In this document: positions 52,428 to 60,570 of the stretch, one piece after another
Layout of the letters: each line of letters begins with the position of its first letter
How positions within the stretch are numbered: the first letter of the stretch is position 1
From: Cupriavidus necator N-1
GTDB taxonomy: Bacteria > Pseudomonadota > Gammaproteobacteria > Burkholderiales > Burkholderiaceae
Direction of reading: 5' to 3'
NCBI RefSeq assembly: GCF_000219215.1
Contig: NC_015727.1
Location: 1,364,001 to 1,428,000 of the forward strand
DNA length: 64,000 nucleotides
Position numbers and translations under genes: made by a program
Notes under the pieces: model-generated
The model's database searches: none
The model's input: only the letters and a program-made list of their open reading frames with translations
Told to the model about the DNA's origin: nothing

Positions 52428-53789
52428 TCAGCCGCCCAGCTTCTGGCTCACCACGCCGAGCAGGATGGGAAGGGTGCTGCTGACCGGCCCGATCGTAACG
52501 GTGGCTGAAGCGTCATCCCACTTGATGTCCTGCTTGGTGCCGCTGGTCGATACCGTGGCCGAGCCGATGCGGAACGGCCCGATGCCGATCGAGGCCGTGG
52601 CTTGCGCTTGCCAGCTGTTCTTGACGTTGCTGTAGTCGCTTGCCGTCATTTTTAGCTTCACGGTCGGCTGAAAGCCGGCGATGATTTGCGTCGGCACCCG
52701 GGCCAGCGCACCGTTGTCGCCGAAGAAGTCCGGCGCGCCGGGCTTGAGCCGGTTGTGATAGGTGGCAACCAGCCCGCCGTTGTCCCACCACAGTCCGGGG
52801 CCGATCGGAAAGGTGCCAAAGCCGGTAAAGTCCACCGCCAGGCTAAAATCGGAGCTGCTCGTGTTGATGCTAGTTTTCTGCCCGCTTGCCGAACCGCCGC
52901 CGAAGAAGGAGAAGAAGTCGCCGAACAAGCTGGCATCCACTGACGTGCTCCAGCCGGACTCGTCGAAGTCATAGCTGCCGGAACTCGAGCTGATCGAGAT
53001 CGAGGCGCCCGCGTTGTTCTTGCCTGCCACACTGGCCTGCTGCCACTCAGCATACTTGGCGCTAAATGCCTGCAGTGAATAGGACGGTGCGAAGGCCGAG
53101 AACAAGTTGTTGGCCGGGACCGGATTGGTGCCACCGATCACCACCGGCTGGCTGCCGGCCGGCGCCACACTGCCCATCTTGACAGGCATGTTGTAGGGGT
53201 TCTGCGTGGCCATGTTCTGCGCGCCGTTGATGCCGACCTTGGCACGCGCCTGCTGCACGACGCTATAGCCGGGGCCGTAGGCCTTGATCATGATCTCGTC
53301 GTAGGCGCCGGATGCGCCGATCAGCGCATTGTTGGCATTCAGATAGCTCGGGTAGTTCTGCTGTACCCAGGCCTGGAACGGCGGAGGGTTAGGATTGACG
53401 TTCTTGTAGGCGCCATAGGCGTTGTAGGCCGCCACCTGGACATTGTTGAAATTGGTCTGTGCGGTGTTGAGCGCGGCCGTCGCCTGGTTCACCTGGCTTT
53501 CCAGGTTGGGATTGACCATTGCCCCGAGGTCCACCCAGTCGAGGAAGGTCGCATAGGCGGCAAGCAGTCCGCCGGCGGAGGAGTAGGCGGGACTGGCGGC
53601 GGGAATGACATCGCCGATGCCATACACGTAGTAGTTGGTGATGCCGGGGTCGCCATTGCCGAGGTCGACATTCAGCGTGGTCGAGCCAGCGCTGAATTGC
53701 TGCTGGTCGGTGAGCCCATTCGGGAACGCTTGGGCCTGCACAGCGCCCATCCACTTCTTCCAGAGATCCAAGGTATCGACATTTGCCAT
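52428..53789 (-). CDS. Large unknown protein, paralogue A
   Basis: About 453 residues from the ATG at 53789, after GGAGCAGAGAA. The N-terminal part (ANVDTLDLWKKWMGAVQAQ, GIGDVIPAASPAYSSAGGLL) and the C-terminal domain (GFGTFPIGPGLWWDNGG, GAPDFFGDNGALARVP, IIAGFQPTVKL, IGIGPFRIG, LPILLGVVSQKLG) match paralogue B. The middle has a helical stretch and a Ser/Gly-rich region (ISISSSSGSYDFDES, FFSFFGGGSASG) like those of surface or assembly-prone proteins. No signal peptide and no recognised family. It is first in a four-gene operon. Confidence 0.82.
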   Translation of the reverse strand: MANVDTLDLWKKWMGAVQAQAFPNGLTDQQQFSAGSTTLNVDLGNGDPGITNYYVYGIGDVIPAASPAYSSAGGLLAAYATFLDWVDLGAMVNPNLESQVNQATAALNTAQTNFNNVQVAAYNAYGAYKNVNPNPPPFQAWVQQNYPSYLNANNALIGASGAYDEIMIKAYGPGYSVVQQARAKVGINGAQNMATQNPYNMPVKMGSVAPAGSQPVVIGGTNPVPANNLFSAFAPSYSLQAFSAKYAEWQQASVAGKNNAGASISISSSSGSYDFDESGWSTSVDASLFGDFFSFFGGGSASGQKTSINTSSSDFSLAVDFTGFGTFPIGPGLWWDNGGLVATYHNRLKPGAPDFFGDNGALARVPTQIIAGFQPTVKLKMTASDYSNVKNSWQAQATASIGIGPFRIGSATVSTSGTKQDIKWDDASATVTIGPVSSTLPILLGVVSQKLGG

Positions 53790-54008
53790 TTCTCTGCTCC
53801 AGTTGGTTTGGCGGAAATGGACGACAACGGCGGCAGTGCCAGCATCGTCCACAGACGCGCCGTGCCGCCATGTCGCTTGCACCGCCCGTCTGGATTCCAT
53901 GGTCGGCGATCGCGGGCGCCGGCGAACTGTGCGGAAGACTGATTTGCCCCTTCAAAGAAACTGATTTGCGCATCGGCAGGAGCCGCATATGGCAAGTGTT
54001 GCCGCCGT

Positions 54009-54653
54009 TCAGAACAGACCTTCGTGAATCGCATAGCGGGTCAGCTGTGCAATGCCCTTTACTTGGAGCTTCCTCATGATGTGCTCGCGATGCGTGCCGA
54101 CAGTTTTGGTGCTAATGTGCAGCTGCTCCGCGATCTCTCTGGTTGAGTGGCCTTCTACCAGCAGCTGGAGGATCTGGCGCTCGCGCGCACTGAGCGTGGC
54201 GCCCGGGGCCGGCGTGCCATGACTGCGTGCCGAGCGCAAGCTGGCCAACATGGCGGTGGCCACCTCGGCGCTCAGGTAGGAACGTCCGCTAGCCACGGTG
54301 CGAATGGCTTTGCCCAATTCGTCGAACGCGCAGTCCTTGAGCAGATAACCCAGAGCGCCCGCATCCAGCGCGGCGGCGATTATGCGCTGCTCGCTGTGCG
54401 CCGATACGCATAGCACGCGCACCGACGGTGACAACGGCAGGATGCGGCCGATCGCATCAATGCCGTTGAGCGCCGGCATCCCGACGTCAAGCGCGACCAC
54501 GTCCGGGCGCAAGCGGTCGGTCAGGCGCATCGCTTCTATGCCGTCGGCGGCTTGCCCGACGACTTCCATGTCGCTCTCCTTGCACAGCAAGGCCGCCAGT
54601 CCTTCGCGAAACAACCTGTGGTCGTCCGCTAGCAATACACGGATGCGAGGCAT
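54009..54653 (-). CDS. NarL/FixJ-type response regulator
   Basis: About 214 residues from the ATG at 54653, after GAGGTTGAAT. The receiver domain has IRVLLADDHRLFREGL (acidic pocket), VVALDVGMP (phospho-Asp), VLCVSAHS and YLLKD (Lys). The LuxR-type HTH is LSARERQILQLLVEGHSTREIAEQL with KTVGTHREHIMRKL. It starts 2 nt after the kinase stop. It lies 219 bp upstream of the unknown paralogue operon on the same strand and is a good candidate for its regulator. Confidence 0.93.
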   Translation of the reverse strand: MPRIRVLLADDHRLFREGLAALLCKESDMEVVGQAADGIEAMRLTDRLRPDVVALDVGMPALNGIDAIGRILPLSPSVRVLCVSAHSEQRIIAAALDAGALGYLLKDCAFDELGKAIRTVASGRSYLSAEVATAMLASLRSARSHGTPAPGATLSARERQILQLLVEGHSTREIAEQLHISTKTVGTHREHIMRKLQVKGIAQLTRYAIHEGLF

Positions 54654-54655
54654 AT

Positions 54656-55513
54656 TCAACCTCGCGGACGGGACGCGCGCGCGCTGCCGCCAGTGTCGCC
54701 GTAGGAGAGGCCCAGGCGCGTGGCGGGCCTGCGCCGGCCTTGCGGCAGCGGTAGCACAATGCGGACTTGTGTGCCGCTGCCGAGGGCAGAATTCACCTCC
54801 AGCCTTCCCCCCAACGCGGCCAGCTGGGCCGCGCAACTGGACAGACCGAAGCCGCCCGCAGCGTTACCGGACGACGAGCAGAGCCGGGGATCGAAGCCGC
54901 GGCCGTCGTCGCTCACGGTGACATAGACATGGCCGCGACCGCAGGCACAGCGCACCCAGACCTGTTTGGCGCCGCTGTGCCGGCGCACATTGGCAAGCAA
55001 TTCGTTCGCTACGCGCAGCACCACAGCCATAGTGGTCCGGTCAAGCGACACGGGCGGGCCGTGCAGTTCCAGACGCGTCAGCAGCGCATCCTGCCGCCTT
55101 GCCTGAAAGCGGTCTGCGAGACCGCGCAGGGCATCGTCCAGGCGCCCCTGCACCAGCAAGCCGAGGCCGAGGTCTAAGGTGACCGCGCGAATCGTACCAA
55201 CCGCATCGTCGACCAGCGAGCGCGTTTCGTCGATCAGAGCTTTTGCCGTGGGCGCACACGCCAGGCCTTCCAGCTCGCGCAGCCGCAGCTGTGCCAGCGC
55301 GAGCGCCTGGCCGACTTCATCGTGCAAACCGCAGGCGATGCGCTGGCGCTCACGTTCGCGCACGCGGGCCTCAAGGGTGGCCAGCCAGTGCCGGCTCTGC
55401 CGCCCGCTGCGCGGCGATGCTTCAGTCGCCGATGCGATTCCGTCCCGTTCGCAAAGACGCTGCTGCCCCGAAAATGCTGACCATGCTGACCTCATATTCT
55501 TGTTCCACGTCAT
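54656..55513 (-). CDS. Soluble NarX/DesK-type sensor histidine kinase
   Basis: About 285 residues from the ATG at 55513 (GGGGACTCGC upstream). The HisKA_3 phospho-acceptor motif is ERQRIACGLHDEVGQALALAQ (His near residue 68); the ATPase domain has ANELLANVRRHSGAK (N box), VSDDGRGFDP (G1) and GGFGLSSCAAQL (G2). There is no membrane helix, so the signal is cytoplasmic or relayed by a partner. It is co-transcribed with the response regulator. Confidence 0.92.
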   Translation of the reverse strand: MTWNKNMRSAWSAFSGQQRLCERDGIASATEASPRSGRQSRHWLATLEARVRERERQRIACGLHDEVGQALALAQLRLRELEGLACAPTAKALIDETRSLVDDAVGTIRAVTLDLGLGLLVQGRLDDALRGLADRFQARRQDALLTRLELHGPPVSLDRTTMAVVLRVANELLANVRRHSGAKQVWVRCACGRGHVYVTVSDDGRGFDPRLCSSSGNAAGGFGLSSCAAQLAALGGRLEVNSALGSGTQVRIVLPLPQGRRRPATRLGLSYGDTGGSARASRPRG

Positions 55514-55681
55514 GCGAGTCCCCATAAAGGCGAAAAAATCGCCATTATCCGAATATCTCTTTTAAATATTATTCAATTGACATATATTGCATGAAAGCCT
55601 TATTCCGCCTGAAGTGAGCAACGGGCTCCGTGCCATCATCAGGTGGCCTGCGCGAGCTCCGCAATACTGCCAATGCCGTAG

Positions 55682-56107
55682 TCAGGAGGTGTCCGGCGGG
55701 TCTAGCAGGCCATGACGCAGGCAATGGATTGCCACCCCCGCGGCATTGCCGATGCCCAGCTTCCGATACAGGTTTTCACGGTGCTTGCGTATCGTCAGAT
55801 CACTCAGACCGAATTCCCGCGCGATCTGCTTGCTGGTCTGTCCACTGGCAATCCGCAGCGCGATATCGCGCTCGCGCGGTGTCAGCGAAGGCGGCGGCGC
55901 TAGACGGTGAGAAGGCTTGTCATCGAGCACGGACAAGCTTTGCGCCGCGTCGCGGGCGCTGCCCTCTCGCGGGTCAGCATAGGCTGCGGGCGCCGGCGCG
56001 GCTTGTACCCCGTCCGCGGGCGCACTTTCCGCTTGCGCGCTGCCTACTTGTGCAGTGTCAGGTTGCAGGCGCGAGTCGGACGAGGGAGCGAGCACGACGA
56101 AATCCAT
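55682..56107 (-). CDS. LuxR-type HTH protein, single DNA-binding domain with Ala-rich leader
   Basis: About 141 residues from ATG 56107; ATG 56140 or 56119 are alternatives. The first 75 residues are low-complexity Ala/Pro/Ser. The C-terminal HTH is LTPRERDIALRIASGQTSKQIAREFGL with LTIRKHRENLYRKLGI. There is no receiver or ligand domain. It overlaps the upstream HTH gene, which is a paralogue, so the two are a tandem duplicate pair. Possible GerE-like coregulators of the adjacent kinase system. Confidence 0.75.
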   Translation of the reverse strand: MDFVVLAPSSDSRLQPDTAQVGSAQAESAPADGVQAAPAPAAYADPREGSARDAAQSLSVLDDKPSHRLAPPPSLTPRERDIALRIASGQTSKQIAREFGLSDLTIRKHRENLYRKLGIGNAAGVAIHCLRHGLLDPPDTS

Positions 56108-56309
56108 GCTCGACGGCATATGAGGCCAGTTGCGCGGCATTGCGCGTGCCGGTCTTGGCTAGCAGATTGCTCCGGTGCTTGCGCACGGTCAGCACGCTGA
56201 TCCCCAATTCGATGGCAATCGAACGGCTATTCTTGCCGGCGGCGATCATGCGGAGAACTGCCTGTTCGCGCAGGGTCAATGTGTGCCGTGGTGCGTGTTG
56301 TGCCGGCAT
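56058..56309 (-). CDS. LuxR-type HTH protein, stand-alone domain
   Basis: 83 residues from ATG 56309, preceded by GGGAAGG and an in-frame stop upstream. Almost the whole protein is a GerE-type HTH: LTLREQAVLRMIAAGKNSRSIAIELGI and LTVRKHRSNLLAKTGTRNAAQL. Closely paralogous to the HTH encoded by the overlapping downstream gene. Stand-alone HTH proteins of this size often act as dimeric regulators without a sensor. Confidence 0.8.
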   Translation of the reverse strand: MPAQHAPRHTLTLREQAVLRMIAAGKNSRSIAIELGISVLTVRKHRSNLLAKTGTRNAAQLASYAVEHGFRRARSLVRLAPAT

Positions 56310-56770
56310 GCCTTCCCGCGGATTCGTTGGAGTCGGTCATTGTCGCAGATCGGCCGGTGCACGCTGGCCAGGCCTCCTCCGTCTAACGAACATCGCGACA
56401 AACTAGATAAAAGGCGGCTTCTGCCTGGCGTTTAGATTGTGCCTCAAAGTGTGCGCGCCACGCCGACGCTTGACACGACCTAGGGAGCTGGGTGATGGGT
56501 CGGCTTCAACATCGACGCCCAGAGACGGCGACCAGCAAGATGGGAATGCCAGTCATGGTGGATGTGTCCGGCGACAACAATTACGCGCCAAATAGACTTT
56601 AGCGGTCCTCTGCCAGCCCTGCTGCGATCAATCGGAAAGGCCAATCGCTCGGAACGGAATATCTCGATGCGTCTTAAAAATATGTTTCGTCCTTCGGCGC
56701 CCGGAGGCTGGTGGCCGTAGCGCTAACCGCGGTTCTGGGTGTTGTTTGACCAGGTGCGCGGCAAGCCTCG
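56310..56770. other. 461-bp non-coding stretch upstream of the IS4-family element
   Basis: No convincing gene. It should hold the promoter for the leftward tandem HTH genes. The end next to the insertion sequence belongs to the interrupted IS605-type end described separately. Confidence 0.5.
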
Positions 56771-56780
56771 GCCTTTAGGC
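56771..56780 (+). repeat. Target-site duplication of the IS4-family element, left copy
   Basis: GCCTTTAGGC directly precedes the left inverted repeat and recurs directly after the right one (58256-58265). A 9-10 bp duplication fits IS4-family insertion. Confidence 0.85.
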
Positions 56781-58255
56781 CTGAGGATTACCCACAAATC
56801 CGGTTGTAAACTGGATTGAGCGGTGTTAACTTTCGCCCATCCTATTTATGTTGTTGCAGCGGATTGGCGATCAGAGACGACACGGCAGACTGGGCTAGCG
56901 AAGAATTCGCAGAGGCGAGTCTCGGCGATGCTCGCCTGTCGCAGCGACTGGTCGCGCTGGCCCGGCAGCTGGCCATCAGTCCACACACTTCGCTCCCCCA
57001 GGCCCTGTCACCAGCTGAACTGAAGGCGGCCTACCGCTTCTTCGATAACGATCAGGTCGATACCAACGGCGTGCTGGCGCCGCATATTGCACAGACGTTG
57101 CACCGCATGGAACAGTTGCCAGTGGTGCTGGCAATACAGGATACGACCGAATTCAATCTGACGCACCTGCACGCCACAGAGGGCTTAGGTCGCTGTACCG
57201 GTGGCAATGAGCGTGGTTTCCTGATGCACAGCCTGCTGGCAGTCAGTCCAGAGGGGCTGCCGCTTGAGGTGCTGGGCATGAAGACGTGGACACGCGCTGA
57301 AGCAACCAAAGGTAGTGCTGCGCAGCGCAAGTCCCGACCCGTCCACGAGAAAGAAAGCGCTAAGTGGATCGAGGGTCTTGCCCATCTGTCTGCGCTGAAG
57401 TCGCGCTGTGCACAGACCCAACTGGTAGGGATCGGAGATCGCGAAAGCGATGTGTATGAACTGTTTGCTGCCGAGCGACCAGACGGAGTGGACTGGCTGG
57501 TGCGCGCAGCATGGAATCGCTGTGCCCGCCATCCCCAGCGCTATCTCTGGCAAGCGGTATTGGACACCCCTGCGACAGGCTACACCGAGTTGCTGATTCC
57601 GGCCAGAGGTGCACGCACCCTACGCACGGCCCGCCTGACGCTGCGATACGCGCCCGTTCGCCTGCAACCACCTCAGACGCGGGCTGGCTTGCCCGAGCAG
57701 AATGTCTTCGCTGTGCATGTCATCGAGGACGAACCGCCCGCCGGTATCGAGCCGCTCGAATGGATGCTACTCAGTTCGGTGCCCACGCACTCGCCTGAGC
57801 AGGCTCTTGAGCGGCTTCAGTGGTATGCGCGGCGCTGGACCATCGAGACCTGGCACCGTGTGCTCAAGAGTGGCTGCCGTATCGAGGCCCGCCAATTCGG
57901 TACACTGGAACGCTTCGTGCGGGCCACCTCCCTGTTTGCCGTAATCGCCTGGCGCATTCTGTACACGACTCTACTGGCTCGCCTTGATGGCGAGTTGCCC
58001 TGCGAGGTAGTCCTTCAGCCCATCGAATGGCAGGCTCTGTATTGCCGCGTACACCGAACCACCCGGCCACCGGACAAAGTGCCATCGCTGAATCAGGCAG
58101 TACTGTGGATCGCCACGCTGGGTGGCTACCTGAATCGCCGCAGTGATCCTCCGCCCGGCGCCACGGTTATCTGGCGAGGCTTCTTCGTCCTCCACGAGAT
58201 TACCGAAATGTTCCGCATCTTCAGTTCAGGTCCATAGGATGTGGGTAAAGCTCAG
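56781..58255 (+). mobile_element. IS4-family insertion sequence, apparently intact (1475 bp)
   Basis: The ends are inverted repeats: left CTGAGGATTACCCACA, right (complement) CTGAGCTTTACCCACA, 14 of 16 matching. A perfect 10-bp direct repeat flanks it. One transposase gene fills the element. The insertion split an older IS605-type end (the flanks read across as one hairpin sequence). Confidence 0.9.
56816..58237 (+). CDS. IS4-family transposase (IS50/Tn5-like group)
   Basis: Up to 473 residues from a TTG; the true start could be a little downstream, before DWASEEFAEASLGDARLSQRL, the Tn5-type DNA-binding opening. DDE residues lie in LAIQDTTEFNL, GIGDRESDVYE and in the YREK signature YARRWTIETWHRVLK, which is complete. 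The frame is uninterrupted, so the element may be active. Confidence 0.92.
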   Translation: MSGVNFRPSYLCCCSGLAIRDDTADWASEEFAEASLGDARLSQRLVALARQLAISPHTSLPQALSPAELKAAYRFFDNDQVDTNGVLAPHIAQTLHRMEQLPVVLAIQDTTEFNLTHLHATEGLGRCTGGNERGFLMHSLLAVSPEGLPLEVLGMKTWTRAEATKGSAAQRKSRPVHEKESAKWIEGLAHLSALKSRCAQTQLVGIGDRESDVYELFAAERPDGVDWLVRAAWNRCARHPQRYLWQAVLDTPATGYTELLIPARGARTLRTARLTLRYAPVRLQPPQTRAGLPEQNVFAVHVIEDEPPAGIEPLEWMLLSSVPTHSPEQALERLQWYARRWTIETWHRVLKSGCRIEARQFGTLERFVRATSLFAVIAWRILYTTLLARLDGELPCEVVLQPIEWQALYCRVHRTTRPPDKVPSLNQAVLWIATLGGYLNRRSDPPPGATVIWRGFFVLHEITEMFRIFSSGP

Positions 58256-58282
58256 GCCTTTAGGCAGGGGAGGACGTCAAGG
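58256..58282 (+). repeat. IS605-type right-end sequence, copy 1
   Basis: 27 bp identical, in inverted orientation, to 62574-62600 at the end of the TnpB element. It contains GCCTTTAGGCAGGGGAGG, typical of IS200/IS605-family right ends. No tnpB accompanies it. The complementary strand provides the stop codon of the LysR gene at 58277. Confidence 0.8.
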
Positions 58283-59242
58283 TGCAACGTCCTCCTCGAC
58301 GTTATGTTGAGAATCGTGACAGGTTTCGCTACAGGCGCGCGACTCGACAGCGCTTGCCCGCTCGATGAAGCGGGTTAAGGTCACTGACGGTTCCGTATCG
58401 CGGCGCAGGAGATAGGTGGTGACTAGGGGAACTTGCCCTGCCAGCGGGCGCGCTACCACACCCGCTCCCCTGCTGGCGAGCGCATGCGATGCACCCGTAA
58501 GCCCTAAAGCAAGGCCTGCCGACACCAACGTCATCATTAGCTCAAATGAGGACACACGATCCACGACCAGCGGCTCCTGATCCACGCAGCGCAACAAGCG
58601 GTCAACCAGCCGGGCATGGCCCTCGCATGCTTGCGGGTCGCAAAGCACCAAGGGATAGCGCAGCAGTTCTTCAAGCGGAATCTGTGGATAGGCAAGCAGC
58701 GGATGCCGTAGGGGCAACGCTACCACCAGCGGCTCGCGCCAAAGTGGATGCGCGATGATGCCGTCGCCTACGTCGTTGGTTAGGGAGAATCCGACATCGT
58801 ATAGACCATCGTTCAGACCCTCAATCTGCTTTGACAACGGCACCTCGAATAGTCGGACCTCGACCGCCGGCTCATCCTCCCGCCACAACGCAAGCAACGC
58901 CGGCAGACGCGATCGGGCACTACAGTCTGACAGGACGATGCGCAATTGATCGTGAAAACCGTTTGCGACTGCTTGGACACAGTCGCGCGCACGCCCCACC
59001 GCAGCGAAGATGGCTGGTAGGTTCTCCAAGAGCACCTCACCAGCGCGAGTCAGGCGCGTACTACGGGTGGTCCTCGCGAAAAGCAGCACCCCCAGGTCTT
59101 CTTCCAGCTCTCTGATAGCACGAGATAGCGGCGACTGCTCCATGTGCAATCGTTCTGCCGCTCTCGTGAAATGGAGTTCTTCGGCAACGGCCAGAAAGCA
59201 GCGCAGATGGCGCAACTCCGTCCTGAGTGACTTGCTAGACAT
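58277..59242 (-). CDS. LysR-family regulator whose C-terminus ends in a mobile-element end
   Basis: About 321 residues from the ATG at 59242 (GGGAGTGCGC upstream). HTH: LRHLRCFLAVAEELHFTRAAERL, QSPLSRAIRELEEDLG; effector domain RIVLSDCSARSRLPALLALW onward. It belongs to the BenM/CatR-like branch that has VAEELHF. The last residues (EEDVAP and stop) are encoded by the IS605-type end, so the native C-terminus has been trimmed or replaced. No obvious target gene is adjacent. Confidence 0.88.
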   Translation of the reverse strand: MSSKSLRTELRHLRCFLAVAEELHFTRAAERLHMEQSPLSRAIRELEEDLGVLLFARTTRSTRLTRAGEVLLENLPAIFAAVGRARDCVQAVANGFHDQLRIVLSDCSARSRLPALLALWREDEPAVEVRLFEVPLSKQIEGLNDGLYDVGFSLTNDVGDGIIAHPLWREPLVVALPLRHPLLAYPQIPLEELLRYPLVLCDPQACEGHARLVDRLLRCVDQEPLVVDRVSSFELMMTLVSAGLALGLTGASHALASRGAGVVARPLAGQVPLVTTYLLRRDTEPSVTLTRFIERASAVESRACSETCHDSQHNVEEDVAP

Positions 59243-59840
59243 GCGCACTCCCAAGCAAGACGCCCGGATGAAAGCGGTTCACCAGTTGCCGATAGTACCG
59301 ATTCTTCTGCACGAGACACTCCTAGCGAATGAGCGAAAACCGCTGCCAGATCTGCGTCCTGAATCCAGCGACGCAGCTGCTGATTCTGTCTTCGCCGAGC
59401 ATGCATTGCGAAGGCGCTCCAAATCCACGTTAGATGACGTAAGCCAACAAACGATGTCGATGGCAGACCTTATCGACGTTTTCATGCCGATAGCATCAAC
59501 CCAACCGATAGAGAAACCGCTCATCCCCACATGAGATGGCCTCAAGATGAGGCATTAAAAATGCTTATCCCGGGTGGAACAAGTCAAGAATCGACATGAT
59601 TTAGATCGAATCGGAAATAAACCTCGCGACCCATTGCGAGATCATTCAATCATTCCGCCGATTTAGAGCCGGCGGTCAATGGACCCCCACATGTGCGATA
59701 GCTGGTGGGCGATGCGCGGAGCGCCGCCACAAAAAGGCCGCGCGGAGCCGATCGGTATCGCGATGACGCATCCATAAATCGCTGCTAGGCAGCGAGGCCC
59801 AAGATCCGCCGCGAGAACTGGGCAGTACACGAATTCCGAC
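59243..59840. other. 598-bp stretch with no convincing gene
   Basis: Short frames on both strands (for example 59279-59545 minus) show no recognised motif. It should contain promoters for the leftward LysR and the rightward gene at 59841. Confidence 0.45.
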
Positions 59841-60245
59841 ATGACGATACTCGCCCGCCCACGCCACACGTCCTCAGTTGCCGCTTTCCTGGCCGCAATT
59901 CTTGTGGTGCCTGCCACAGTCTTTGCATTCAGCGTCACCGGGGCACACGGTCGCTCGACGTTCAATGCAGTCAAACATTGGGCGGCAGACATGAATTACG
60001 GTGTCATCTGGGAGCCACGAACGAATGGGGGTGTGGTGGATTTCTCTGCGCCCCAATGCTACGTGCACGAGGACTTCCATATTGCGGTCCAGGCACTGGT
60101 CAGCGGCGAGGTATATGGACGACGCAACGAGTATTGCATCCCGCCTTCCGTATACCAGGCCCAAGCCGTGATTGACGACCAATTGCGACTGGTTTACGTA
60201 TTCGGACGTCCCACTGGAAAGCGCTGCGTGTTCCCCTATCCATAG
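59841..60245 (+). CDS. Exported small hypothetical protein
   Basis: 134 residues. An N-terminal signal peptide (SVAAFLAAILVVPATVFAFS) precedes a compact domain with WEPRTNGGVVDF, EDFHIAVQALVSG, YGRRNEYCIPPSVYQ and RPTGKRCVFPYP. It has three Cys after the leader. A 5'-truncated relative lies at 46911 within the quorum-sensing island. No family recognised; probably periplasmic. Confidence 0.75.
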   Translation: MTILARPRHTSSVAAFLAAILVVPATVFAFSVTGAHGRSTFNAVKHWAADMNYGVIWEPRTNGGVVDFSAPQCYVHEDFHIAVQALVSGEVYGRRNEYCIPPSVYQAQAVIDDQLRLVYVFGRPTGKRCVFPYP

Positions 60246-60570
60246 CGCCTTCAGAGGGGACGGAATTGCCCACACGTGGTGACTACTCTCCCGCCGGATC
60301 GCTCTCATCCCATAGGCGATCCAGACCAATCCTCAAGACATTCAGACGGAACAGGAATGAATATCTCTCGAACTCGATCATCAACCGGTCAGTCCATTGC
60401 TTAGGAGAGATTGAATCGGGCCTCAGAGGGAATATTTGTCAAAAATAGACGCGCATTGACCGAGGCTGCGAGCCTTCCGCGGAAGGCCGCATTTCAGACT
60501 TCGCCCACTGAGCAGAACTAATGAAGGCTCGACGAAACGAATGATTCCCACGGTTAGTAGGATGACAAGC
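60246..60570. other. 325-bp intergenic region with a 16-bp palindrome
   Basis: GCCTTCCGCGGAAGGC at 60472-60487 is a perfect palindrome about 85 bp upstream of the oxygenase gene, a possible operator. No gene seen. Confidence 0.5.

Noticed and set aside
56700..56780. Search for a tnpB gene belonging to the IS605-type end at 58256
   Set aside because: No TnpB-like sequence was found to the left of the IS4-family element, so the end is treated as a solo relic.
59279..59545. Short minus-strand frame upstream of the LysR at 58277
   Set aside because: No motif, no start signal, and it overlaps the likely promoter region.
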